This document shows, piece after piece, positions 55,536-63,510 of a stretch of 64,000 bases of DNA (position 1 is its first letter; each line of letters opens with the position of its first letter). A program made the translations under genes and the position numbers. The notes beneath the pieces were generated by a model that did not search any database, was not told the DNA's origin, and saw only the letters and a program-made list of their open reading frames with translations. The stretch comes from CAVVYV01 sp963752585 (GTDB taxonomy: Bacteria > Actinomycetota > Thermoleophilia > Solirubrobacterales > 70-9), in assembly GCA_963752585.1 (NCBI GenBank), contig CAVVYV010000004.1, forward strand, positions 434,001 through 498,000, in the 5' to 3' direction.

Positions 55536-56216
55536 ATGCGCAAGGCAATCAACGAGAACCCGAAGGTTCAGATCGGTCTGCTCGGCGGACTGGTGCTGAT
55601 CGTCGCCTTCCTCCTGGTGACACGGATGGGGGGGAGTGAGGCGGAGTCCTCGCCGATCCCCGCTCCCACCGCCACGGACAGCTCGACTGCCACGGTCTCG
55701 CCGCCCGCGACGGCCTCACCGACTGCGACGCCCTCGCCGACCACGGCGAGCGCCTCGACCGCGACGAGCGCGGCCGCCACCACAGCGGCAGTCCCGACGC
55801 CCGCGCCGGTCACCCCGAGCGCGACCACGGTTACGCCCGATGCCCTTGAGCCGGGTCCCGGCCTCCCCTCCCCGGTGATCAAGGCATGGAGGGGCGGCGA
55901 CGCGATCGTGCTCTTGATCGCCCGTAACCGCGCCACCGATGACCGCCTCGTCCGGGGCTCGGTGGAGGCGCTCTCCGAGCCGGGAGTTTCTGTCTTCGTC
56001 GCCAGGGCGGGCAAGGTGGCCCGCTACTCGCGGATCACGCAGGGAGTCGGGGTCGAGCGGGTGCCGGCGCTCGTCGTGATTCGGCCGAAGCGGCTCAGCG
56101 GCGGCGTTCCGCAGGCAACGGTCAGCTACGGCTTCCGCGACTCCCAGAGCGTCGTCCAGGCCGTCCACGACGCCCTCTACTCGGGCAAGGACAACCTTCC
56201 GTACAACCCAGGTTAG
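55536..56216 (+). CDS. Membrane-anchored thioredoxin-like protein in pilus locus
   Basis: A 226-residue single-pass protein. It has a cytoplasmic N-terminus (RKAINENPKVQ), a helix (IGLLGGLVLIVAFLLV), a Pro/Thr/Ser/Ala-rich stalk of about 80 residues, and a C-terminal domain (about 115-215) with VIKAWRGGDAIVLLIARNRATDD, VSVFVARAGKVARYS and VERVPALVVIRP. The VPALVVI segment with the cis-Pro position is the thioredoxin fold mark, but no CxxC is present. It may be a pilus assembly or scaffolding protein. It overlaps neither gene; pilB starts 10 bases downstream. I do not recognise a named pilus family. Confidence 0.7.
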   Translation: MRKAINENPKVQIGLLGGLVLIVAFLLVTRMGGSEAESSPIPAPTATDSSTATVSPPATASPTATPSPTTASASTATSAAATTAAVPTPAPVTPSATTVTPDALEPGPGLPSPVIKAWRGGDAIVLLIARNRATDDRLVRGSVEALSEPGVSVFVARAGKVARYSRITQGVGVERVPALVVIRPKRLSGGVPQATVSYGFRDSQSVVQAVHDALYSGKDNLPYNPG

Positions 56217-56225
56217 GCCCCTCCG

Positions 56226-58055
56226 GTGAGTCCGAGGGACCTACCCGACTACCTGCGACCCGTTCCGGCGCCGGGCGGCGCTGCGGGCAGCGGTGACGCC
56301 GCCGCCGGCGCGGCTGCGGCGGCCAGCGAACAGGACTCCGCGGAGGAGGGGGGGACGCCGGGCCTGGTCCCGCCGATGCGTCGCGGTCACTCCGGCGGCT
56401 TCATCACCGACGCGGTGGTCGACCTCGGCTACGCCTCCCGGGAGCAGGTCGAGCAGGCGATCGAGCAGGCGCGCACCGCGGGTTGCCCGCCCGAGGAGGT
56501 CCTTCTCGAGCAGGGCGCGATCGACGGCGACCAGCTCTCGCGCGCGATCGCCGAGCGCTATGGGCTCGACTTCATCGATCTCGCGGTCTTCAAGGTCGAC
56601 ATGGGCGCCGCCAACACGATCTCGGTGAAGTCGGCCCGCCGCCATCAGGCGGTGCCGGTCGGCTTCGTCGACGAGGGCACCCTGCTGCTCGCGATGGCCG
56701 ATCCCGCCAACGTCGTCGCCCTGGACGACGTCCAGATGGGGACCGGATACGGCTGCCGCGTCGCGGTCGCCCCCGCCGGCGACATCGATTCGCTGGTCGG
56801 AAAGCTCGGCACCCTTCAGAACACCGTTGCCGAGGCGATCGATGAGGAAGAGGAGGAGCCGCTCGACGACGCCGACGCGACCGACATCCGCGCCTCCGCC
56901 GAGGACGCGCCGGTGATCAAGCTCGTCAACAGCATCCTCGGCCAGGCGGTGAGCGAGGGCGCCTCCGACATCCACTTTGAGCCGGAGGAGGGTGAGATGC
57001 GGATTCGCTTCCGCGTCGACGGCGTGCTGCAGGAGATGGCGCGGGTGCCGAAGCGGATGGTGGCGGGGGTGGTCTCGCGGATCAAGATCATGAGCGATCT
57101 CGACATCGCCGAGAAGCGCATCCCTCAGGACGGGCGGGTCGGGGTGACGGTCGAGGATCGCCGGATCGACCTCCGCGTGACAACCCTGCCCACCCAGCGT
57201 GGCGAGGGCGCCTCTATCCGGCTCCTCGACGAGGCCGCCGCGCTGCGGACGCTCGACGACCTGGGTATGGCCGGCGACGAGCGCCAGCGGTTCGAGAACG
57301 CCTTTCGCAAGCCGTACGGAGCGGTGCTTGCCACCGGCCCGACCGGCGCCGGCAAGTCGACGACCCTCTATGCGGCGATGCAGGCGCTGAACAACGTCGA
57401 CAAGAACATCGTCACGATCGAGGACCCGGTCGAATACCGCTTGGACGGCGTCAACCAGATTGGGGTTCACCGGAAGGCGGGGCTCGACTTCGCCACCGGC
57501 CTGCGCTCGGTCCTCCGTGCCGACCCCGACGTGATCATGGTCGGCGAGGTCCGCGACCCCGAGACCGCCCGGATCGCGATCGAGGCCGCCCTCACCGGCC
57601 ACATGGTGCTGACCACGCTCCACACCAACGATGCCCCGGGCGCGATCACCAGGCTCACCGAGATGGGGATCGAGTCCTTCCTCACCTCCTCGGCGGTCGA
57701 CTGCGTCGTCGCTCAGCGGCTCGCTCGGGTGCTCTGCCCGAACTGCAAGCGCCGCATCCTCGTCCCCCAGGCCGCCCTCGCCGAGGCGGGCTTCAGGGTC
57801 GGTGCCGATCTCGAGGCCTACGAGCCGGTCGGATGCGAGCGCTGCCACCGGGTCGGCTACCGCGGCCGGATCGGGATCTATTCGGTGATGGTCCTGACCG
57901 AGCGGCTGAAGGAGATGGTCGTCGCCCTCGCGCCGGAGGCGGAGATCAACAAGGCGGCGATCGAGGAGGGGATGATGACCCTGCGCGAGGCGGGGTTGGC
58001 CAAGGTGCGCGCAGGGGTGACCAGCATCGAGGAGGTGGCGAGGGTCGCATCCTAG
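56226..58055 (+). CDS. pilB: Type IV pilus assembly ATPase PilB (GspE/T2SE family)
   Basis: The hexameric ATPase that powers pilus extension. 609 residues: disordered N-terminus (1-50), the T2SSE N-domain (FITDAVVDLGYASREQVEQAI, LLEQGAIDGDQLSRAIAERYG), then the catalytic part: Walker A GPTGAGKST (371-379), Asp box IEDPVEYRLDGV, Walker B VIMVGEVRDPETARIA, His box TTLHTNDAPGAITR, and the zinc site CPNCKRR and CERCHRVGYRGR (about 510-545). Start GTG 56226 is 9 bases after the thioredoxin-like stop. It works with PilC and is antagonised by PilT. Confidence 0.94.
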   Translation: MSPRDLPDYLRPVPAPGGAAGSGDAAAGAAAAASEQDSAEEGGTPGLVPPMRRGHSGGFITDAVVDLGYASREQVEQAIEQARTAGCPPEEVLLEQGAIDGDQLSRAIAERYGLDFIDLAVFKVDMGAANTISVKSARRHQAVPVGFVDEGTLLLAMADPANVVALDDVQMGTGYGCRVAVAPAGDIDSLVGKLGTLQNTVAEAIDEEEEEPLDDADATDIRASAEDAPVIKLVNSILGQAVSEGASDIHFEPEEGEMRIRFRVDGVLQEMARVPKRMVAGVVSRIKIMSDLDIAEKRIPQDGRVGVTVEDRRIDLRVTTLPTQRGEGASIRLLDEAAALRTLDDLGMAGDERQRFENAFRKPYGAVLATGPTGAGKSTTLYAAMQALNNVDKNIVTIEDPVEYRLDGVNQIGVHRKAGLDFATGLRSVLRADPDVIMVGEVRDPETARIAIEAALTGHMVLTTLHTNDAPGAITRLTEMGIESFLTSSAVDCVVAQRLARVLCPNCKRRILVPQAALAEAGFRVGADLEAYEPVGCERCHRVGYRGRIGIYSVMVLTERLKEMVVALAPEAEINKAAIEEGMMTLREAGLAKVRAGVTSIEEVARVAS

Positions 58056-58091
58056 CTCGCCTGATCCGTGCGTCCCAAACGAATATTGGGT

Positions 58092-58118
58092 CTCAAGCCC
58101 GAGGGGCGCGCGGACGAT
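58092..58118 (+). promoter_or_regulatory. Putative sigma-28-type promoter of the second pilT (site 2)
   Basis: CTCAAG (58092-58097), 17 bases, then CGATCT (58115-58120). It lies in the 77-base gap between pilB and pilT2, 14 bases before the ATG. A weak inverted partner TTGGG (58086-58090) precedes. Start sites would be about 58125. Confidence 0.5.
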
Positions 58119-58132
58119 CTAAGCCAGAGTCC

Positions 58133-59251
58133 ATGGAGGCCAGCCGAAACTTCGATTTCGCCGATGTGCTGACGCGGATGTCCGATGAGCGGGCGTCCGA
58201 CGTCCATCTGAGCCCGGGCTTCCCGCCCGCGATTCGCGTCCGCGGTCGGATCGTCCCCCTGGAGGAGTACGGGAAGCTTTCCCCGCAGCAGACGCGCGAC
58301 ACCGTCTACAGCCTCCTCAACGACGACCAGCGCAAGCGGTTCGAGTCGAACAAGCAGCTCGACCTCGCCTACGCCGTTCCGGGCGTCTCCCGATTCCGCG
58401 TCAACTGCTTCTTCCAGCGCGGCTCGATCAGCGCCGCCTTCCGCCGGATTCCCCACGAGATCCCCGAGCTCGACGAGCTCGCGCTCCCCAAGATCCTCGG
58501 GGACTTCACCCGGAAGCCGCGTGGCTTCGTCCTGGTGACCGGGCCGACCGGCTCCGGCAAGTCAACGTCGCTGGCGGCGATGCTCGACATCATCAACCGC
58601 GAGCGCGAGGAGCACATCCTCACGATCGAGGACCCGATCGAGTTCCTCCACAGCCACAAGAAGTGCATCGTCAACCAGCGTGAGATCGGGGCCGACGCCG
58701 AGGACTTCTCGCTCGCCCTGAAGTCGGCGCTCCGTGAGGACCCCGACGTGATCCTGGTCGGCGAGATGCGCGACCTCGAGACGATGTCGACCGCGCTCAC
58801 CGCCGCGGAGACCGGCCATCTGGTCTTCGCCACCCTCCACACCCAATCGACCGCCCAGACGGTCGAGCGGATCATCGACGTCTTCCCCTCCGAGCAGCAG
58901 AAGCAGGTGCGGATGCAGCTCTCCATCGCCCTCCAGGGGATCGTCACCCAGCAGCTCCTGCCGACCGCCGACGGCACCGGCCGGGTGGTCGCCGCTGAGG
59001 TGCTGGTGCCGAGTCCCGCGATCCGCAACCTGATAAGGGAGGGCAAGACCCACCAGATCTACTCGGCCCTCCAGACCTCGGGCTCGGTCGGGATGCAGAC
59101 GATGGACGCGCATCTGGCTCAGCTGGTCCGGATGGGCCAGATCAGCCGTAAGCTCGCCGAACAGCGCGCCTCGGTCCCGGAGGAGCTCAAGCGCCTCCTC
59201 GGGCCCGTCGCTCAAACCTCCACCGACGGCGCCCCCGCCGCGGTCGCCTAA
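58133..59251 (+). CDS. pilT: Type IV pilus ATPase PilT (second copy)
   Basis: A 372-residue PilT paralogue. N-terminal DVLTRMSDERASDVHLSPGFPPAIRV, Walker A GPTGSGKST (137-145), Asp box IEDPIEFLHSHKKCIVNQREIG (read 160-182), Walker B VILVGEMRDLETM, and His box ATLHTQSTAQTVERI are present. It is near the family length. It follows pilB and precedes pilC with a 12-base gap. A second retraction ATPase is often PilU; whether this or the 54-kb gene is the true retraction motor cannot be told. ATG 58133 is the first with an RBS-like GAG before it. Confidence 0.93.
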   Translation: MEASRNFDFADVLTRMSDERASDVHLSPGFPPAIRVRGRIVPLEEYGKLSPQQTRDTVYSLLNDDQRKRFESNKQLDLAYAVPGVSRFRVNCFFQRGSISAAFRRIPHEIPELDELALPKILGDFTRKPRGFVLVTGPTGSGKSTSLAAMLDIINREREEHILTIEDPIEFLHSHKKCIVNQREIGADAEDFSLALKSALREDPDVILVGEMRDLETMSTALTAAETGHLVFATLHTQSTAQTVERIIDVFPSEQQKQVRMQLSIALQGIVTQQLLPTADGTGRVVAAEVLVPSPAIRNLIREGKTHQIYSALQTSGSVGMQTMDAHLAQLVRMGQISRKLAEQRASVPEELKRLLGPVAQTSTDGAPAAVA

Positions 59252-59263
59252 GGCGGATCCCCG

Positions 59264-60499
59264 ATGAGCACCTTCGCCTTCCGCGCAATCGACGTCGCCG
59301 GAATCCCCTCGCGCGGCGAGCTCGACGCCGACTCCAAGACCCAGGTCACCGAGCAGCTCCGCGAGAAGGGGCTGATCGTCCTCGACGTCTCGGAGAAGGG
59401 CGAGTCGTTCAAGTTCGAGCGGCTCTTCGACCGCTTCCGCGGGATCAGCATGCGCGAGCTCGCGATCTTCTCGCGGCAGTTCGCGACCCTGGTCTCTTCG
59501 GGGATGCCGATGTTGCGCTCGCTCTACACCCTCGAGGACCAGACCGAGGACGAGCGGCTCGCGGAGGCGATAACCGGCATCCGCCAGGACGTCGAGGCGG
59601 GGAGCTCGCTCGCCGACGCGATGGAGCGGCGCCCGCAGGTCTTCAACACGCTCTTCCGGGCGATGGTTCGCTCCGGCGAGAGCTCCGGCCGGCTCGACGA
59701 GGCGCTCGAGCGGATCGCCTTCCATTTCGAGAAGCTCGACGCGCTCAGGCGCCAGGTGCGCTCGGCGATGATGTACCCCGCCTTCGTCATGGGGATCGCC
59801 CTGCTGATCATGGTCGCGGTGGTCGCCTTCATCGTCCCGGTGTTCGTCGGCGTCTTCGACGAGATCGTCGCCGAGAACCCGGGGGAGAGCGCCGAGCTTC
59901 CGTTCCTGACCCAGATCACCGTCGGCGTCTCCGACTTCGTCACCGGCCTCTGGTTCGTCTGGATCCCCGGCCTGATCGCCTCCATCGTCGGCTTCGTCCA
60001 ATGGAAGAAGACCGAGCGCGGGCGCCGGCAGTGGGACCGGATCAAGCTCCGAATCCCGGCCCACATCGGCGACGTGACCAAGAAGATCGCGCTCGCGCGC
60101 TGGTCGCGGACCTTCTCGGGCACCGTCTCCTCGGGAGTCCCGATCCTCCAGTCGATCAAGATCACCGGGCAGACCTCAGGCAACACGATGATCGAGGACG
60201 CGATGGACGACGTCTACGCCTCGGTCAAGAGCGGCGGCACGATCGCCCACCCGATCGAGAAGAACCCCCTCTTCCCGGCGATGGTCTCGCACATGGTCGC
60301 GGTCGGCGAGGAGACCGGGCAGCTCGAGCACATGATGAGCAAGATCGCCGACTTCTACGAGGCGGAGGTCGACACCAAGGTGAGGGCGCTGACCTCCCTG
60401 CTCGAGCCGATAATGATCGTTCTGGTCGGCGGGGTCGTCGGCTTCATCGTGATCTCGATGTACCTGCCGATCTTCAGCCTGTACGACAAGATTCGCTGA
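59264..60499 (+). CDS. pilC: Type IV pilus inner membrane platform protein PilC (GspF family)
   Basis: The polytopic membrane platform that couples the PilB/PilT ATPases to pilin. 411 residues: N-terminal TFAFRAIDVAGIPSRGELDADS, then two T2SSF repeats, the first at about 65-190 (LAIFSRQFATLVSSGMPMLRSL, NTLFRAMVRSGESSGRLDEAL), the second at about 265-390 (ARWSRTFSGTVSSGVPILQSI, FPAMVSHMVAVGEETGQLEHM). Hydrophobic helices follow each (FVMGIALLIMVAVVAFIVPVF; SLLEPIMIVLVGGVVGFIVI). Spacing to pilT2 is 12 bases. A structured leader and pilA follow after 277 bases. Confidence 0.95.
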   Translation: MSTFAFRAIDVAGIPSRGELDADSKTQVTEQLREKGLIVLDVSEKGESFKFERLFDRFRGISMRELAIFSRQFATLVSSGMPMLRSLYTLEDQTEDERLAEAITGIRQDVEAGSSLADAMERRPQVFNTLFRAMVRSGESSGRLDEALERIAFHFEKLDALRRQVRSAMMYPAFVMGIALLIMVAVVAFIVPVFVGVFDEIVAENPGESAELPFLTQITVGVSDFVTGLWFVWIPGLIASIVGFVQWKKTERGRRQWDRIKLRIPAHIGDVTKKIALARWSRTFSGTVSSGVPILQSIKITGQTSGNTMIEDAMDDVYASVKSGGTIAHPIEKNPLFPAMVSHMVAVGEETGQLEHMMSKIADFYEAEVDTKVRALTSLLEPIMIVLVGGVVGFIVISMYLPIFSLYDKIR

Positions 60500-60636
60500 C
60501 CGTTGAACCCGTCCGCGCACCCTCCCCGGGTTCCGGGGAGCGGTGAGGCGCGCGCGCCGTTACCTCCCTCGGGATAACCCTCGCCCGGCTAGACGCACGT
60601 ACGACTGCAGGACCGTAAGCACTATTGAGTCAAAGG

Positions 60637-60662
60637 CTCAAGCCGCTGGCCGCCTGTCCGAT
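60637..60662 (+). promoter_or_regulatory. Putative sigma-28-type promoter of pilA (site 3)
   Basis: CTCAAG (60637-60642), 16 bases, then CGATAA (60659-60664), the closest match to the FliA/WhiG -10 (TCCGATAA). TTGAG (60625-60629) forms a dyad with CTCAA over a 7-base loop. The start would be near 60672, giving a leader of about 105 bases before the pilA ATG. Confidence 0.6.
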
Positions 60663-60671
60663 AAGGGCGGG

Positions 60672-60776
60672 GTAAGGAAAATCTGCCAGCGCCCCGGTGT
60701 GAAAGCCACCGGGGTCGCGAGACACCGACGGCGAGTAGGGGCTCTGGCTACTGCAAGTGGACACTAGGAGGTCCAG
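60672..60776 (+). ncRNA. Structured 5' leader of pilA (possible regulatory RNA)
   Basis: Predicted hairpins: CCCCGGTG/CACCGGGG (about 60693-60715) with a TGAAAGC loop, GTCG/CGAC (60716-60731), and AGTAG/CTACT (60735-60753). They are followed by AGGAGG at 60767-60772, just before the ATG. The leader is compact and conserved-looking, but I do not recognise an Rfam class. The GAAA loop and following CGCGAGAC recall a c-di-GMP-I riboswitch only weakly. Confidence 0.4.
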
Positions 60777-61205
60777 ATGTTGCAGAAGTTGCGTGAACGA
60801 ATGGGACGTGATGAGGGTTTCACCCTCATCGAGCTCCTGGTCGTCATGCTGATCATCGGCCTACTCGCCGCGATCGCGATTCCTACGTTTTTCAATCAGC
60901 GACAGAAGGCGCAGGACTCGGACGCAAAGGCGATGGCGAAGACAGCGCAGACGGCGATTGAGACATGGGGTGTGGACCACAACGGTACCTACCTCCCCGT
61001 GCCCACCGCCGCGAATCTGCAGGCGATCGAGGCTACGCTGCCGGGTAACCTCGGCATCAGCAACGTGACGGCGAGCGACTACCAGGTCACAGCGACCAGC
61101 GACACCGGTAGGACGTTCAGCGTCAAGCGCGTTGGTGGAACATTCACCTATCCGTGCTCGGCCGCCGGTGGTGGCTGTCCCTCCAGTCTCGACTGGGGCG
61201 GTTGA
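60777..61205 (+). CDS. pilA: Type IV major pilin PilA
   Basis: The prepilin subunit of the type IV pilus. 142 residues: a 14-residue leader (LQKLRERMGRDEG), cleavage at G14/F15, the Glu at +5 (E19) in FTLIELLVVMLIIGLLAAIAI, then PTFFNQRQKAQDSDAKAMAK and the globular head. Two Cys at the C-terminal end (YPCSAAGGGCPSS) probably form the disulfide of the D-region. AGGAGG is 4 bases before ATG. It is flanked by a structured leader and a perfect hairpin terminator, so it is transcribed as a separate, probably abundant mRNA. Confidence 0.95.
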   Translation: MLQKLRERMGRDEGFTLIELLVVMLIIGLLAAIAIPTFFNQRQKAQDSDAKAMAKTAQTAIETWGVDHNGTYLPVPTAANLQAIEATLPGNLGISNVTASDYQVTATSDTGRTFSVKRVGGTFTYPCSAAGGGCPSSLDWGG

Positions 61206-61243
61206 TCCGCGGCGGTATCACCTGGCATCGTCAGGTGTGAATC

Positions 61244-61273
61244 GAAAGGGCGGGCCCTCGGGCCCGCCCTTTC
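61244..61273 (+). terminator. Intrinsic terminator after pilA
   Basis: A perfect inverted repeat (GAAAGGGCGGGCCC 61244-61257; GGGCCCGCCCTTTC 61260-61273) with a 2-base loop. The stem ends in a TTTC run, as in typical GC-rich terminators. It separates the abundant major pilin from the minor pilin genes. Confidence 0.85.
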
Positions 61274-61387
61274 TCGATCTTGAGTCGGATGGCCAGTCCT
61301 AGAACGGTCGTCCAGGCGCCCTGAATCCTGGGTATCGCCGTTCCGCCGGTCGATGCCGATGGAACAGGGTCGAGGTATGCCCGACCG

Positions 61388-62827
61388 ATGCCCATGCGAT
61401 TGAAAAGACTGACAACCCTGCGGAGCGACGAACGGGGGATGGCGCTGATCGAAGTCATCGTCAGCGCGTTCCTCCTGATCGTCGTCTCGATCGGCGTGTT
61501 CACCGCGTTCGACGCGGGCACCCGAGCGACGGCGCAGGAGCGCCACCGGGCCCGCGCCAACGCCCTCGCCGAGGCCGACCTGGAGCGGATGCGCTCGATG
61601 AGGATCGCCACGCTGGCGACCCTGAACGAGACCCGGACGGTCACCCAGGACAACACCCCGTACACGGTCGTCTCCACCTCGCAGTTCCTGAACGAGCCCG
61701 CGACCACCAACACCTGCGCCGCCGGCACCGGCTCTCGCGACTATCTCCGGATTCACTCCAGCGTCACCTGGCCCGGCATCGGCAGCCGACCGGCGGTTAC
61801 CGGGTCGAGCCTCGTATCGACACCGAGCGGCTCCGTGGTGCCCAACAGCGGATCGCTGCTCGTCAACGTCGACGACTCCCGTAGCAACGGCGTCGCAGGC
61901 GTCACCCTCTCGGGGAGCGGGGCCGGCTCGTTCAGCGGGACCACCAACGCGAACGGGTGCGTCTTCTGGCGGAACCTCCCAGCCGGCAGTTACACGATGA
62001 CGATTGGGGGCTCAGCCTCGAGCATGATCGACCCCGATGGCGCCGCACCGGCGCCGAAGACGGTGACCGTGGTCGCCGGGGGCACCAACACGGTCGCGCT
62101 CGAGTACGACCGGCCGGGGTCGCTCGCGGTCACCTTCAAGACCGAGCCGTTCGGCAACGGCACCCCGATCGACTCGAATGCGGACTCGATCGCGGTCTCC
62201 AACACCGGCATGGCCCAGCCCAGGTACTTCGTTCCTCCCGGCCCGTCGGGAACCAAGGCGGGGACGATCACGACCAGCGCCTCGCTGTACCCGTTCCTCT
62301 CCAGCTACGCCGCCTATGCCGCCACCTGCCCCGCCAACAACCCCGATCCGAACGGTGACGGCTCGAACGCTCTCTCGATCGCGAATCCAACCGTTCCCCC
62401 GGGCGGGACAGCGAGTCCGGTCGGAGTGATCACCCTGCCTGCCCTGCACCTGTTCGTCCTCCAGGGGACTGCGAGCAACCCGGGCTCGCCTGTCGCAGGC
62501 GCCCATGTGCGTGTGACCGACCTGAACTGCTCACCCACCGGCTCCTACCGCCGGACCTTCTACACAAACAGCGGCTTCCAGTTGGCTGACAGTCCGACGG
62601 GGGCGCCGAATCCAGGGCTCCCGTACGGCACCCGCTACAGGGTCTGCGCGGACGCGTACTTCAGCAACATCCAGCGGCGAAACTACGTGCGCGTCGGGTC
62701 CTCGTTTGAGGACGTGGCTGTGACGAACCCGTCCGCGGGGACGCTCAGGGGGATCTTCCTGGGGACTACGGCGACCGGGGTCGAGACACACCCGACCCAA
62801 GGGCATCCGTCGGCGGTGTGCCCATGA
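61388..62827 (+). CDS. Minor pilin with large extracellular region (PilV-like)
   Basis: A 479-residue prepilin-type protein. The leader ends at G17/M18; Glu +5 (E22) is in MALIEVIVSAFLLIVVSIGVFTAFD. Strand-rich repeats follow: VPNSGSLLVNVDDSRSNGV and AGVTLSGSGAGSFSGTT look like a carboxypeptidase-regulatory-like (Ig-fold) domain, then other Gly/Pro/Ser-rich repeats and two to four Cys. It is far larger than usual PilV and may form an adhesive tip. Start ATG 61388 or 61394. Its stop overlaps the next gene by 4 bases. Confidence 0.82.
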   Translation: MPMRLKRLTTLRSDERGMALIEVIVSAFLLIVVSIGVFTAFDAGTRATAQERHRARANALAEADLERMRSMRIATLATLNETRTVTQDNTPYTVVSTSQFLNEPATTNTCAAGTGSRDYLRIHSSVTWPGIGSRPAVTGSSLVSTPSGSVVPNSGSLLVNVDDSRSNGVAGVTLSGSGAGSFSGTTNANGCVFWRNLPAGSYTMTIGGSASSMIDPDGAAPAPKTVTVVAGGTNTVALEYDRPGSLAVTFKTEPFGNGTPIDSNADSIAVSNTGMAQPRYFVPPGPSGTKAGTITTSASLYPFLSSYAAYAATCPANNPDPNGDGSNALSIANPTVPPGGTASPVGVITLPALHLFVLQGTASNPGSPVAGAHVRVTDLNCSPTGSYRRTFYTNSGFQLADSPTGAPNPGLPYGTRYRVCADAYFSNIQRRNYVRVGSSFEDVAVTNPSAGTLRGIFLGTTATGVETHPTQGHPSAVCP

Positions 62828-63510
62828 GTGACGAGGGCGGGTTCACCCTGATCGAGCTGCTCGTCACCATGGCCACGGCGATCGTCGTCTTCTCCGCGAT
62901 CGCGATGATGACCACGGTCGCGACCCACAACCAGGTCCGGATCGCCGATCGCGTCGACGCCAACCAGCGGGTCCGCCCGGTGATGACGAGGATCGTCGAC
63001 AACCTCCATTCGGGATGTGTGGCGCCGAGAACGGCGCCCGTGCTCACCGGCAGCACCTCGACAAAGTTGATCTTCCTCTCGAAGTCCGGCGCGGCGGTCT
63101 CGCCGACGCCCGACAAGCGGGAGCTGACGCTGAGCGGGACGCCGCCCACGCTCAGCGAGACCGTCTACCCGGGCACAGGCGGAACCCCTCCGAATAACTG
63201 GACGTACGGCACTCCCCTGACCCGGACGATCCTCACCGATGTCTCGGCGCCCGGGGGCGTCATGTTTCGCTACCACGACTACGTCAACGGGGCGCTCAAC
63301 ACGACGCCGCTGCCGGCGGCGGCACCGACTGGGCTGAGCGCCACGGACGCGGGTCGGACGGCATATGTGACGATCTCGCTGACGAGCGCTCCCGCCGGGG
63401 GCGCCTCGACCCTCGACGCCAACTCCCCGATCACCCTCTCGGACTCGGTCAGCCTCCGGCTCGAGTCGGCGGGAGCTGTCACCACCCAGGACAACATGCC
63501 ATGCACCTGA
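62824..63510 (+). CDS. Minor pilin (PilW-like prepilin)
   Basis: A 228-residue prepilin. Leader SDEG ends at a G/F site; Glu is at +5 in FTLIELLVTMATAIVVFSAIAMM. The body shows ATHNQVRIADRVDANQRVRPVMTRI, typical of PilW, and a Gly/Pro-rich sheet with Cys near LHSGCVAP and a terminal NMPCT. ATG 62824 overlaps the previous stop (ATGA); GTG 62818 adds two residues. Its stop overlaps the next gene start by 10 bases. Minor pilins prime pilus assembly. Function is inferred from context and motif. Confidence 0.85.
   Translation: MSDEGGFTLIELLVTMATAIVVFSAIAMMTTVATHNQVRIADRVDANQRVRPVMTRIVDNLHSGCVAPRTAPVLTGSTSTKLIFLSKSGAAVSPTPDKRELTLSGTPPTLSETVYPGTGGTPPNNWTYGTPLTRTILTDVSAPGGVMFRYHDYVNGALNTTPLPAAAPTGLSATDAGRTAYVTISLTSAPAGGASTLDANSPITLSDSVSLRLESAGAVTTQDNMPCT

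Noticed and set aside
56241..60064. Long minus-strand frames (535 and 500 residues) opposite pilB, pilT and pilC
   Set aside because: They are composed of repetitive D/R/L/G-rich sequence from reverse reading of third-position GC bias and show no motif.
60672..60776. c-di-GMP-I (GEMM) riboswitch before pilA
   Set aside because: A GNRA-like capped stem and a CGCGAGAC segment recall it, but the GCAAA and ACGCAAAGCC consensus elements are not present. Kept as an unclassified leader.
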